Shown here in pieces: positions 1 to 8,446 of a stretch of 64,000 bases of DNA. The notes under the pieces were generated by a model. The model saw nothing but the letters and a program-made list of their open reading frames with translations. It ran no database searches and was not told where the DNA came from. Origin of the DNA: DASXMT01 sp963812965. Lineage in GTDB: Bacteria > Actinomycetota > Acidimicrobiia > Acidimicrobiales > RAAP-2. Location of the stretch: assembly GCA_963812965.1 (NCBI GenBank), contig CAWEXG010000002.1:62001-126000 (forward strand), written 5' to 3'. Both the position numbers and the translations under genes were made by a program. Every line of letters starts with the position of its first letter. Positions within the stretch are counted from its first letter, which is position 1.

Positions 1-2298
1 GTGGCGGCACTGGCATCCATTACGACCGGCGTCATCCTGATGCGTGGCGTGCTCGCTGCCGACCAGGGCACCGTGGCCATGAAGGACATCGCCAAGGCCA
101 TCCAGGAAGGGGCCGAGGCGTTCCTCGCCCGCCAGTTCAAGACGATCCTCATCATCGTGGTTCCGCTGGCCGTTCTGATCTTCTTCACCGCCACGAAGGT
201 GACCCACGTGTCGAACGGGCACACCGTGGTCGATCTCACGTTTGTCCAGGCCGGCATCTACCGGGTGATCTGCTTCCTGGCCGGCGCGCTGTGCTCGGGC
301 CTCACCGGGTTCATCGGCATGAGCCTGGCCGTGCGAGGCAACGTCCGGACGGCTGCTGCCGCCCGTGACGGGAAGATGCCCAACGCCTTGCGGGTGGCCT
401 TCCGGACCGGCGCCATCACCGGCCTGTTCTGCGTGGGGCTTGGCCTCCTCGGGGCGACGATCATCGTCTTCATCTTCCAGAACACCGCCACGTCGGTCCT
501 CGTCGGCTTCGGCTTCGGCGCTTCGTTGCTGGCGCTGTTCATGCGGGTCGGCGGGGGTATCTTCACCAAGGCAGCGGATGTGGGAGCAGACCTGGTGGGC
601 AAGGTCGAGGCCGGCATCCCCGAGGACGATCCCCGGAACGCGGCCACCATCGCCGACAACGTGGGCGACAACGTGGGCGACTGCGCCGGCATGGCCGCCG
701 ACCTCTTCGAGTCCTACGCCATCACCATCATCGCTTCCATCATCCTGGGGACGGCTGCGTTCATGTCGATCGGGCGGGGCAACGTCTCGGCCCGGACGGT
801 GGTGTTCCCGCTGGTGATCCCCGCCATCGGCATCGTTGCCACCATCATCGGCGTCTTCCTGGTCCGTGCCCGGCCGAAGGACAAGAACGCCATGGGCCCG
901 ATCAACCGGGGGGTGTGGACGGCGGCGGTGCTGACCATCGGCGGGACGGCGGTGGTCGCCGGGGTGTACATGCACTATTGGAAGGCGTTCTTCGCCGTGC
1001 TGACCGGGGTCATCCTGATGTTGGTGGCCAGTGCCATCACTGAGCACTTCACCTCCACGGAGCGGAGCCCGGTCCGGGAGATCGCCGAGTCGGCACGCAC
1101 CGGCCCGGCCACCACCACCCTCGCCGGCATTGCCATCGGGCTCGAGTCGTCGGTATGGGCCATCATCGCCATCGCCATCGCCATCGCCGTCTCGGTGTTG
1201 ATGGCCAACGGCAACGTCGAGCTCTCGCTGTACCTCATCTCGTTGACCGGTATCGGCCTGCTGTCGACGGCCGGCATGATCGTGTCCGAGGACAGCTTCG
1301 GTCCGGTGTCCGACAACGCTGCCGGTATCGCCGAGATGTCCGGCGAGTTCACCGGTGAGGCGGAGCGGGTCATGGTCAGCCTGGACGCGGTCGGCAACAC
1401 CACGAAGGCGGTGACCAAGGGCGTGGCCATCGGCTCGGCGGTCATCGCCTCCGTGTCGTTGTTCGCCTCGTTCATCGAGACCATCGGCTCGCAGCTCAAC
1501 CTGCACGCCCCGTCTATCGGGAGCCCCGGCTACGACGTCAACTGGCTGTTCAACCAGGCCCAGACCCAGGTCAACGTGTCGCACCCCACCATCTTCATCG
1601 GGCTGCTCATCGGTGGATCGGTGGCGTTCATCTTCTCGTCACTGGCCATCCGGGCCGTGGGCCGCTCCGCCGGCACCGTCGTTCAAGAGGTGCGTCGGCA
1701 GTTCCGTGAGCACCCGGGGATCATGGACTACTCGGAGAAGCCCGAGTACGGCAGGATCATCGCCATCTGTACCACGGCCGCCCAACGAGAGCTGGCCACC
1801 CCGGCGCTCTTGGCTGTCCTGACACCGGTCATCGTCGGCTTCGGCATCAACTATTTGGCGCTGGGCGCATTCCTGGTCGGGGCCATCCTCACCGGACAGC
1901 TCATGGCCAACTTCCTGTCTAACTCCGGTGGGGCCTGGGACAATGCGAAGAAGTACATCGAGGACGGCCACGAAGGCGGTAAGGGCTCCGAAGCTCACAA
2001 GGCGGCGGTCATCGGCGACACCATCGGTGACCCGTTCAAGGACACGGCCGGACCGGCGCTCAACCCGCTGATCAAGGTCATGAACCTGGTGTCGCTGCTC
2101 ATCCTGCCGGCGGTGATCACGCTCCGGAGCCACACCGGGGCTCGGCTCGGCATCGCCGGCGTGTCGCTGGTCGTCCTGCTGCTGTCGATCGCGTTCTCGA
2201 AACGGAAAGCAGAGGCGATGGACAGCGATCTCCCTCCTCAAGAGGTTGCTGCGCTCGATGAGGCGGCAGCCGCCGCACTGAGCGCATCGAAGGACTGA
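1..2298 (+). CDS. hppA: Membrane proton-translocating pyrophosphatase, K+-independent type, 5' end missing
   Basis: Integral membrane enzyme that couples pyrophosphate hydrolysis to proton export. The 765 visible residues are almost the whole protein; the reading frame is open from base 1 and the first transmembrane helix looks cut, so about 20 residues are probably missing. The substrate site is visible as DVGADLVGKVE (about residue 192) and the Asp-rich segment DDPRNAATIADNVGDNVGD (about 208-226), with the second conserved Asp/Lys cluster GDTIGDPFKDTAGPALNP near 672. The signature GNTTKAVTKG has Lys at about 469 and Thr three residues on, the combination known for K+-independent H+-PPases (K+-dependent enzymes have Ala and Gly). 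Family is certain; ion specificity is inferred from that motif. Confidence 0.96.
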   Translation: MAALASITTGVILMRGVLAADQGTVAMKDIAKAIQEGAEAFLARQFKTILIIVVPLAVLIFFTATKVTHVSNGHTVVDLTFVQAGIYRVICFLAGALCSGLTGFIGMSLAVRGNVRTAAAARDGKMPNALRVAFRTGAITGLFCVGLGLLGATIIVFIFQNTATSVLVGFGFGASLLALFMRVGGGIFTKAADVGADLVGKVEAGIPEDDPRNAATIADNVGDNVGDCAGMAADLFESYAITIIASIILGTAAFMSIGRGNVSARTVVFPLVIPAIGIVATIIGVFLVRARPKDKNAMGPINRGVWTAAVLTIGGTAVVAGVYMHYWKAFFAVLTGVILMLVASAITEHFTSTERSPVREIAESARTGPATTTLAGIAIGLESSVWAIIAIAIAIAVSVLMANGNVELSLYLISLTGIGLLSTAGMIVSEDSFGPVSDNAAGIAEMSGEFTGEAERVMVSLDAVGNTTKAVTKGVAIGSAVIASVSLFASFIETIGSQLNLHAPSIGSPGYDVNWLFNQAQTQVNVSHPTIFIGLLIGGSVAFIFSSLAIRAVGRSAGTVVQEVRRQFREHPGIMDYSEKPEYGRIIAICTTAAQRELATPALLAVLTPVIVGFGINYLALGAFLVGAILTGQLMANFLSNSGGAWDNAKKYIEDGHEGGKGSEAHKAAVIGDTIGDPFKDTAGPALNPLIKVMNLVSLLILPAVITLRSHTGARLGIAGVSLVVLLLSIAFSKRKAEAMDSDLPPQEVAALDEAAAAALSASKD

Positions 2299-2398
2299 TC
2301 CTCTCGAACCGGGTGGGCGGACACCTCCTGGCAGCCCCCCGCCGACGTGCCTCGGGTTGACAGCAGGAGACCGAGGAGTTCACCCTGTCGGCACAGCC

Positions 2399-5341
2399 AT
2401 GGTGACTACCGACCTGACAGATGAGAGCAACGTGCCCGACGACGACGTCGATGACGGGACGCCTGGCGGGCCGTCCCGGGCAGGCCGACGCGGCTCGAGT
2501 GGTTCGAGCCATCCAGGGGGAAAGCCCCTGGTGATCGTGGAATCACCGGCCAAGGCCAAGACCATCGCCGGCCTGCTCGGCCCGGGCTACGTCGTCGAGT
2601 CGTCGATCGGCCACATCCGCGATCTGCCCCGGCGAGCCGACGAGGTCCCGGCCGCCTACAAGGGCGAGGACTGGTCTCGCCTGGGCGTGGACGTCGACAA
2701 CGGCTTTAAGCCGCTGTACGTGGTCTCAGCGGACAAGAAGTCCCAGGTGTCGAAGTTGAAGCAGCTGGTGAAGCAGGCCAGCGAGGTGTACCTGGCATCG
2801 GACGAGGACCGGGAAGGGGAGTCCATCGCCTGGCACCTCCTCGAGGTGCTCGCTCCCCGGGTCCCGGTGAAGCGGATGGTCTTCCACGAGATCACCCCGG
2901 CGGCGATCGAACGAGCAGTTCACGAGTGGCGTGACCTCGACCGTCGGCTGGTCGACGCTCAGGAGGCCCGCCGGATCCTCGACCGCCTGTACGGCTACGA
3001 GGTCTCCCCGGTTCTGTGGAAGAAGGTCATGCCCCGGCTCTCGGCCGGACGGGTCCAGAGCGTGGCGACCAGGATGGTGGTGGAGCGAGAGCGGGCCCGG
3101 ATGAAGTTCCGGTCGGCCGCCTGGTGGGGCCTGGAGGGGACCTTCGCCACTGGTGCTTCCGATGCTGGTTCTTCTGGTTCCTCCGACTCTGTTCCTTCTT
3201 CCTCCGGCTCTTCTGGATCTGCTGCTGCGCCCACCTCGCTGACCGCTTCTCTCATAGCGGTGGACGGCACCACCCTGGCCACCGGTCGGGACTTCACCGA
3301 GAACGGCGAGCTCGCTTTGCCGGGCACGGTGCTCGTCCTGGGGGAGGACGAGGCCCGGGTGTTGGCCACCGGCCTGGACGGTCGCCCCTTCTCGGTGACC
3401 TCGGTGACCGAGAAGCCGTTCCGCCGTTCCCCGGCTGCACCCTTCATGACCTCCACCCTGCAGCAAGACGCCGGTCGGAAGCTGCGCTTCAGCTCGAAGC
3501 GGACCATGCAGATCGCCCAGCGCCTGTACGAGCAGGGGTGGATCACCTACATGCGCACCGACTCGACCACCCTGTCGGATCAGGCGCTGACCGCAGCGCG
3601 ATCCCAGGCCACATCGCTGTACGGGGCGGAGTACGTACCGAGCAAGGTGCGTCGGTACGAGCGGAAGGTCAAGAACGCGCAGGAGGCCCACGAGGCCATC
3701 CGCCCGTCGGGGGAGACGTTCCGGACTCCCGACGAAGCGGGGAGGTCGCTCTCTGGCGACGAGCTCCGTCTCTACGACCTGATCTGGAAGCGCACCGTCG
3801 CTTCCCAGATGGCCGACGCCACCGGGACCAGCGCCCAGGTCCGCCTGGTCGGTGTGACCGAGGCCGGCCGGGAGGCGGAGTTCTCGGCCAGCGGCAAGGT
3901 CATCCGTTTCCCCGGGTTCCTCCGCGCCTACGTCGAAGGTGAGGACGACCCCGAGGCAGAGCTGGCCGATCGAGAGGTCCATCTCCCGCCGGTGGCGGAA
4001 GGCGATCCGCTGTCGGTGGAGGCGCTGGAGCCGGGGTCCCACGCCACCCAGCCACCAGCCCGGTATACCGAGGCGTCACTGGTCAAAGCCATGGAGGAGC
4101 TGGGTGTCGGGCGACCCTCGACCTACGCCAGCGTCATCGCCACCGTGCTCGACCGCGGCTATGTGTGGAAGAAGGGCACGGCGCTGGTGCCGTCGTTCAC
4201 CGCCTTTGCGGTGGTGGGCCTGTTGGAGCGCTACTTCGGCGACTTGGTCGACTACGGGTTCACGGCGTCGATGGAGGATGATCTGGACGCCATCGCCTCG
4301 GGAACGGCGGAGTCGCTGCCGTGGTTGACCCAGTTCTACTTCGGCACCGGTGAGGAGCCGGGCACGGCGAACAACTCCGGTGTCCAGTCCCGGATGCGTC
4401 ATCGAGGGTTGAAGCACGAGGTCGCCACCTATCTCGGCGAGATCGATGCACGGGAGATCAACTCGATCCCTCTGGGTGTCGGATCGGATGGGCAGGAGAT
4501 CGTGGCCCGTGTTGGGCGGTACGGGCCGTATCTGCAGCGGGGCGAGGACCGGGTGTCCATTCCTGAAGACCTTGCTCCCGACGAGCTGACCCCGGAGCGG
4601 GCCGAGGCGCTCCTCGAAGCTCCGTCGTCAGACCGGGTGTTGGGCACCCATCCAGAGACCGGGCTTCCCGTTCAGGTGCGTGCCGGTCGTTTCGGTCCTT
4701 ACATCCAGATGGGCGAGATCGCCGACGGCGCCCCGAAGCCGAGGACGGCCTCCCTGTTCGCCTCCATGTCCCCGGCCACGATCACGTTCGACGAGGCACT
4801 CGAGCTGCTGCAGATCCCCCGTGTGGTCGGGACAGATCCGGACAGCGGCGAGGAGATCGTGGCCCACAACGGGAAGTTCGGCCCGTACGTGAAGAAGGGG
4901 ACCGACAGCCGCAGTCTGCAGACCGAGGAGCAGATCCTGACGATCACGGTGGACGAGGCGATGGCCTTGTTCGCACAGCCGAAGACGAGGCGGGGACGGG
5001 CCGCCGCCGGTCCACTCCGGGAGATGGGCGCCGATCCGAACACCGGCCTGCCCATGGTGGTGAAGGACGGTCGGTTCGGCCCGTACGTGACCGACGGCAC
5101 GACCAACGCCTCGTTGCGTACGGGCGACGACGTCGAGTCGTTGACGGTTGCGCGGGCAGCTGAGCTGCTGGCCGAACGGCGGGCCGCAGGTCCATCGACG
5201 CGCAAGAAGGCCGCCGGTAAGAAGAAAGCAGCCAAGAAGACAGCGGCGAAGAAGACGGCGGCCAAGAAGACCGTTTCTGCGAAGCAAGCTGCGACCAACG
5301 GGAAGAAAGCCGGCGATAAGGCGGCTCGGGACTCGTCGTGA
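2399..5341 (+). CDS. topA: DNA topoisomerase I (type IA)
   Basis: Relaxes negatively supercoiled DNA by single-strand passage. The TOPRIM domain starts near residue 42 (KPLVIVESPAKAKTI) and has the Mg-binding SDEDREGES near 134; the catalytic tyrosine is Y384 in WITYMRTDS. The C-terminal third has four repeated modules of the type GRFGPY without Cys4 zinc fingers, then a Lys/Ala-rich tail (AAKKTAAKKT), as in actinobacterial TopA. A Ser/Gly-rich stretch near residues 255-283 interrupts the catalytic core and looks like a lineage-specific loop. I chose ATG 2399; TTG 2357 and GTG 2402 are in frame, and an AGGAG at 2374 sits too far upstream to decide. The stop overlaps tmk by 4 bases. Confidence 0.95.
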   Translation: MVTTDLTDESNVPDDDVDDGTPGGPSRAGRRGSSGSSHPGGKPLVIVESPAKAKTIAGLLGPGYVVESSIGHIRDLPRRADEVPAAYKGEDWSRLGVDVDNGFKPLYVVSADKKSQVSKLKQLVKQASEVYLASDEDREGESIAWHLLEVLAPRVPVKRMVFHEITPAAIERAVHEWRDLDRRLVDAQEARRILDRLYGYEVSPVLWKKVMPRLSAGRVQSVATRMVVERERARMKFRSAAWWGLEGTFATGASDAGSSGSSDSVPSSSGSSGSAAAPTSLTASLIAVDGTTLATGRDFTENGELALPGTVLVLGEDEARVLATGLDGRPFSVTSVTEKPFRRSPAAPFMTSTLQQDAGRKLRFSSKRTMQIAQRLYEQGWITYMRTDSTTLSDQALTAARSQATSLYGAEYVPSKVRRYERKVKNAQEAHEAIRPSGETFRTPDEAGRSLSGDELRLYDLIWKRTVASQMADATGTSAQVRLVGVTEAGREAEFSASGKVIRFPGFLRAYVEGEDDPEAELADREVHLPPVAEGDPLSVEALEPGSHATQPPARYTEASLVKAMEELGVGRPSTYASVIATVLDRGYVWKKGTALVPSFTAFAVVGLLERYFGDLVDYGFTASMEDDLDAIASGTAESLPWLTQFYFGTGEEPGTANNSGVQSRMRHRGLKHEVATYLGEIDAREINSIPLGVGSDGQEIVARVGRYGPYLQRGEDRVSIPEDLAPDELTPERAEALLEAPSSDRVLGTHPETGLPVQVRAGRFGPYIQMGEIADGAPKPRTASLFASMSPATITFDEALELLQIPRVVGTDPDSGEEIVAHNGKFGPYVKKGTDSRSLQTEEQILTITVDEAMALFAQPKTRRGRAAAGPLREMGADPNTGLPMVVKDGRFGPYVTDGTTNASLRTGDDVESLTVARAAELLAERRAAGPSTRKKAAGKKKAAKKTAAKKTAAKKTVSAKQAATNGKKAGDKAARDSS

Positions 5342-5958
5342 GCGCTCCCGGGCGCGGTCGTCTGATTGCCTTCGAGGGGATCGACGGGTGTGGCAAGTCC
5401 ACACAGGCAGCGTTGTTAGCGGAACGGCTCGGGGCACGGCTGACCTTCGAGCCGGGAGCCACGCCGCTGGGAACAGCCCTTCGTGAGCTGTTGCTCAGCC
5501 CCGCACTGCCGGACGTGGCACCTCGCACCGAGGCCCTGTTGATGGCGGCTGACCGGGCCCAGCACGTCGCCCAGGTCATCGAACCGCTCCTGGTCGAGGG
5601 GACATCGGTGGTCACCGACCGGTTCACGGCGTCAACCCTCGCCTACCAGGGTTACGGCCGGGAGCTCGACGTGGCAGCGCTGCGGATGCTCAACGACTGG
5701 GCCACCGGTGGTCTCTCCCCCGACCTCAACGTCCTCATCGACGTTCCCCCTGAGGTGGCCCGCCTCCGGTTACGAGACCAGCACGCCGACCGGCTCGAGC
5801 GCCTGGGTAGTTCGTTCCAGGATCGGGTTCGCCTCGGCTACGGTCGGCTGGTGGAGACAGCACCCGAGATGTGGGTGATCGTCGACGGCACTGGGGACGT
5901 CGGCGAGGTTGCCGAACGGGTACACGTCGCCGTGTCGAAGCGGTTGAGCGGTGCCTGA
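5338..5958 (+). CDS. tmk: Thymidylate kinase
   Basis: Phosphorylates dTMP to dTDP with ATP, feeding DNA synthesis. The 206 residues match the family length. The P-loop is FEGIDGCGKSTQA (residues 9-21), followed by the dTMP-binding region with VTDRFTASTLAYQG (about 88-101) and a lid region rich in Arg (RLRLRDQHADRLERLG). The GTG start at 5338 overlaps the topA stop (GTGA), so the two are probably translationally coupled. The next gene, the clamp-loader subunit, follows after 53 bases, an arrangement (topA-tmk-holB) common in actinobacteria. Confidence 0.95.
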   Translation: MSAPGRGRLIAFEGIDGCGKSTQAALLAERLGARLTFEPGATPLGTALRELLLSPALPDVAPRTEALLMAADRAQHVAQVIEPLLVEGTSVVTDRFTASTLAYQGYGRELDVAALRMLNDWATGGLSPDLNVLIDVPPEVARLRLRDQHADRLERLGSSFQDRVRLGYGRLVETAPEMWVIVDGTGDVGEVAERVHVAVSKRLSGA

Positions 5959-6011
5959 GCTCGCCGAGATCGCCGAACGGGAGTTCCTGGTGGTGCCAAG
6001 GCGGTGGTCGA

Positions 6012-7202
6012 ATGTCTGAGCTGGCTGATGTGGCGACTCCGCCGGTGGCAACGCTCTACGACGCCGTGGTTGGTCAGCCCCGGGCTGTGGCACAGCTCCG
6101 AGCGGCCGGCCGCCGGCCGGTGCACGCGTACTTGCTCCACGGTCCGCCCGGCTCGGGTAAACGAGCGGCGGCTCAGGCGTTCGCAGCATCGTTGCTGTGC
6201 GATAACGGCGGGTGCGGTGTCTGTAACGACTGTCGCCGGGCCCTGGCCGGCACCCATCCCGACTTGGTGGTGGTGGAGCGGACCGGCGCCTCACTCGACG
6301 TGGACGAGGCGCGGACCATCGTGAGCCGCGCGCAACGGCGGCCGCTCGAGTCGGCACGCCAGGTCCTGTTGGTGACCGACGTCCATCTGGCCGGGAAGGC
6401 GGCACCGGCGTTGCTGAAGACGGTGGAGGAGCCGCCCCCACCCACAGTGTTCGTCCTCCTGGCGAACGAGCTGCCTGCCAGCCTGGTCACGATCGCCAGT
6501 CGGTGCGTGAAGGTGCCGTTCGACCCGGTGCCGGTAGAAGCGGTGGCCGGGTGGCTGGTTGCCCATGGTGTCGACGAGGACACCGCCCTGTCGGTGGCGA
6601 CGGCGTCCGGTGGTCGGCTCGACCGAGCCCGCCTCCTGGCGACGGACCCAGGGTTCGCGCTCCGCCAGGAACAGTGGAGGACCGTCCCCTCCCGGCTCGA
6701 CGGTACCGGCGCCATGGCGGTGGTTGTCGCCGCCGAGCTGCTGACCTCGGCCGAGGAAGCGCTCCAACCGTTGCACGACCAGCATGCCGCCGAGCTGGCA
6801 ACCCTGGCCGAGCAAGCCGAGGTGGTGGGAGCCCGCGGCGTTCCCGGCCGGAAGGACGTCGAGGACCGCCACCGTCGGGAGGACCGCCGCTGGCGGACGG
6901 ACGAGTTGCGCATGGGCCTGGCCGTGCTGGCCGCCGCCTACCGGGACCGCCTGGTCTCCGCGAGCACAGCGAGCACCGCAAGCGCCAGGGGCGCCACGGG
7001 AGCAGGGGGCACCAAGGGCGCTGCGGGCATCACCCCGAACGCCCACTCTGCCACCGGCTCCCGCCATGCCATGGAAGCCGTCACTGCACTCGACCGCGCC
7101 GCCGCCGCCCTCATTCGGAACCCGAACGAAGGCCTCCTCCTCGAATCCCTGATGGTTGCCCTGTCCGACATGGGAGCCCCTGACCCCCTGCCTATTCGTT
7201 GA
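6012..7202 (+). CDS. holB: DNA polymerase III delta' subunit (clamp loader)
   Basis: Part of the clamp-loader complex that places the sliding clamp on primed DNA. I chose ATG 6012 because the protein then begins MSELADVATPP and homology starts at once with the VVGQPRAV segment; the frame is open further upstream but reads through tmk. Visible elements are the P-loop GPPGSGKR (about residue 46), a Cys4 zinc module CGVCNDC with a preceding Cys (about 60-75), and the SRC arginine-finger motif (ASRC, about 160). About 396 residues. A low-complexity Ala/Thr/Gly stretch (TASTASARGATGAGG) lies near 320-335, a disordered linker before the C-terminal collar. Confidence 0.93.
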   Translation: MSELADVATPPVATLYDAVVGQPRAVAQLRAAGRRPVHAYLLHGPPGSGKRAAAQAFAASLLCDNGGCGVCNDCRRALAGTHPDLVVVERTGASLDVDEARTIVSRAQRRPLESARQVLLVTDVHLAGKAAPALLKTVEEPPPPTVFVLLANELPASLVTIASRCVKVPFDPVPVEAVAGWLVAHGVDEDTALSVATASGGRLDRARLLATDPGFALRQEQWRTVPSRLDGTGAMAVVVAAELLTSAEEALQPLHDQHAAELATLAEQAEVVGARGVPGRKDVEDRHRREDRRWRTDELRMGLAVLAAAYRDRLVSASTASTASARGATGAGGTKGAAGITPNAHSATGSRHAMEAVTALDRAAAALIRNPNEGLLLESLMVALSDMGAPDPLPIR

Positions 7203-7210
7203 TCTTCTAG

Positions 7211-7263
7211 GCATACTATTTAGCGGACAGATAGCATACATAACAGGGCGGGCGAGCTATACT
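7211..7263 (+). promoter_or_regulatory. Probable vapBC promoter and operator
   Basis: A TATACT -10 hexamer (7258-7263) lies only 4 bases before the first vapB start codon, so the transcript would be leaderless or nearly so. The -35 at 17-base spacing (CATACA, 7235-7240) is weak. GCATAC occurs twice (7211-7216 and 7234-7239), a direct repeat that could be a site for VapB autoregulation. The region is also locally AT-rich compared with its surroundings. Confidence 0.4.
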
Positions 7264-7267
7264 GACT

Positions 7268-7516
7268 GTGGTGACCAGGTATGGCAGTGACGCTGCTGGC
7301 AGTACGAGGTTCCAGCGGACGACGCTGGTACTCAATGTCGACGAGCTGGAGCGAGCGCAAAGTGTCCTTGGGGCCAGGACGGCCAGAGAGACTGTGGACC
7401 TAGCCCTGCACGAGGTGAACAAGCAGGCTGCACTGCGTCGCGCCGCCGCACTCGTACGTCAGGGAGGTCTCAACATTGTGCAACCCGAAGACCTGTCCGA
7501 GCTACGGCGCGCATAA
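7268..7516 (+). CDS. vapB: VapB-family antitoxin
   Basis: Small 82-residue antitoxin that should bind and neutralise the PIN-domain toxin encoded 14 bases downstream and repress the operon. The N-terminal segment RFQRTTLVLNVDELERAQSV reads as the beta strand and first helix of a ribbon-helix-helix DNA-binding domain, followed by TARETVDLALHEV; the C-terminal tail (NIVQPEDLSELRR) would be the toxin-contacting part. Two consecutive GTG codons (7268 and 7271) can both start translation. Assignment rests on the fold pattern and on the adjacent toxin. Confidence 0.8.
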   Translation: MVTRYGSDAAGSTRFQRTTLVLNVDELERAQSVLGARTARETVDLALHEVNKQAALRRAAALVRQGGLNIVQPEDLSELRRA

Positions 7517-7530
7517 CGGATTGACGAGCC

Positions 7531-7965
7531 GTGTCGCTCTACCTCGCCGACTCGTCCATCTGGGCATGGGCGAACAAGAGGTCTCGCCCCGATATCACCG
7601 AGAAGTTGGCGGAGAGGCTCGAGCGCGGTGAGGTGGCGACGTGCGTCCCTATCGCCCTCGAAGTCATGCATCGGGCAGAGACGGGTGTTCAGTACGAAGA
7701 GCTCTTCGCCAACCTGCTGGCACCGCTTCGGTGGCTCGATCTCGACGAGAACACGAGCCGGCGCGCCCTCGACGTCCAACGTCAGCTGGCACGACAGTCG
7801 CACGGGAACCACCGACGGTCCGCGGTTGACTATCTGATCGCGGCAGTTGGAGAGCTGGCTGGCGACGATGTCGTCACCTGGTTCTTCGACAAAGACTTTC
7901 GCGTCATCTGCGAGCACACCGCACAACGGTTCGAAGCCGAGTCGACGACAGGGGCAGGTCATTGA
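7531..7965 (+). CDS. vapC: VapC-family PIN-domain ribonuclease toxin
   Basis: PIN-domain nuclease of 144 residues, the toxin of a type II toxin-antitoxin pair; the family cleaves tRNA or rRNA. The acidic metal-binding residues are visible: Asp in LADSSIWAW (about residue 7), Glu in IALEVMHRAE (about 44), Asp in SAVDYLIAA (about 99) and the terminal FFDKDFRVI (about 119-127). GTG start, 14 bases after vapB. It is followed within 120 bases by a tRNA-Thr gene on the same strand. The target cannot be told from the sequence. Confidence 0.87.
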   Translation: MSLYLADSSIWAWANKRSRPDITEKLAERLERGEVATCVPIALEVMHRAETGVQYEELFANLLAPLRWLDLDENTSRRALDVQRQLARQSHGNHRRSAVDYLIAAVGELAGDDVVTWFFDKDFRVICEHTAQRFEAESTTGAGH

Positions 7966-8084
7966 CCGGACCGGGTTCTACAACACCCCTCCGCAGGATC
8001 CAGTCACCCGGCAGCGATCAGCAGCTCCGCCAGTTCCCTGACTGTGTCGATGGTTGTCGACCGTCGGATAGCGTGTCAGGTCGC

Positions 8085-8160
8085 GCCTGGGTAGCTCAGT
8101 CGGTAGAGCAACGCACTCGTAATGCGTAGGTCGTCGGTTCGATTCCGATCCCAGGCTCCA
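8085..8160 (+). tRNA. tRNA-Thr (anticodon CGT)
   Basis: Cloverleaf folds by eye. The acceptor GCCTGGG (8085-8091) pairs with CCCAGGC (8150-8156). The anticodon stem ACGCA/TGCGT encloses CTCGTAA with anticodon CGT at 8118-8120. The T-loop is GGTTCGATTCC. The 3' CCA (8158-8160) is genomically encoded. Confidence 0.95.
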
Positions 8161-8175
8161 CGATCCCAGGCTGCG
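8146..8175 (+). repeat. Tandem duplication of the tRNA-Thr 3' end
   Basis: The last 15 bases of the tRNA gene (8146-8160) are repeated at once (8161-8175), 13 of 15 identical, the first 12 (CGATCCCAGGCT) exactly. Duplicated tRNA 3' ends are a usual mark of integration at a tRNA attachment site, but a simple slip duplication explains it equally well. No integrase is visible nearby. Confidence 0.5.
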
Positions 8176-8224
8176 CCGTGTCCCCACACACCCCCTGCTC
8201 ACCACCCCTGTTCACAAATTTCTA

Positions 8225-8253
8225 TTGACAAGATCAAGAACCTGGAGTTAGAT
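8225..8253 (+). promoter_or_regulatory. Promoter of secreted-protein gene copy 1
   Basis: Near-consensus housekeeping promoter: TTGACA (8225-8230), 17-base spacer, TTAGAT (8248-8253). The same promoter with the same spacing lies before copies 2 and 3. The transcript would begin near 8260, giving a leader of about 95 bases before the ATG at 8354. Confidence 0.82.
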
Positions 8254-8353
8254 GCCACCGCGACCAGTTTGGGAAACAAAGAGTGTGTACCATCTGATCG
8301 AGACAGTACGAAACACCAGTTTTTATCAACCAAGCGAAAGCAGGGGGATGTAC

Positions 8354-8446
8354 ATGTTCCGGGGACGCCGCAGTACAGCAGCACCCACCCGCGATTCTCA
8401 AAATGAGAAAACTCTCGCGGGGGGGGGTGGGGGAGTAACTCCCTAA
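8354..8446 (+). other. Leader frame with poly-G tract, copy 1 (out-of-frame start of secreted protein)
   Basis: ATG 8354 follows the RBS AGGGGG at good spacing and opens a 30-codon frame beginning MFRGRR and ending at TAA 8444. The frame runs into 9 G (8419-8427), one T and 5 G (8429-8433). One added G would make it read TGG GGG AGT AAC TCC straight into the signal peptide of the secreted protein, so this is most simply the real 5' end of that gene in an OFF register. Confidence 0.7.
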
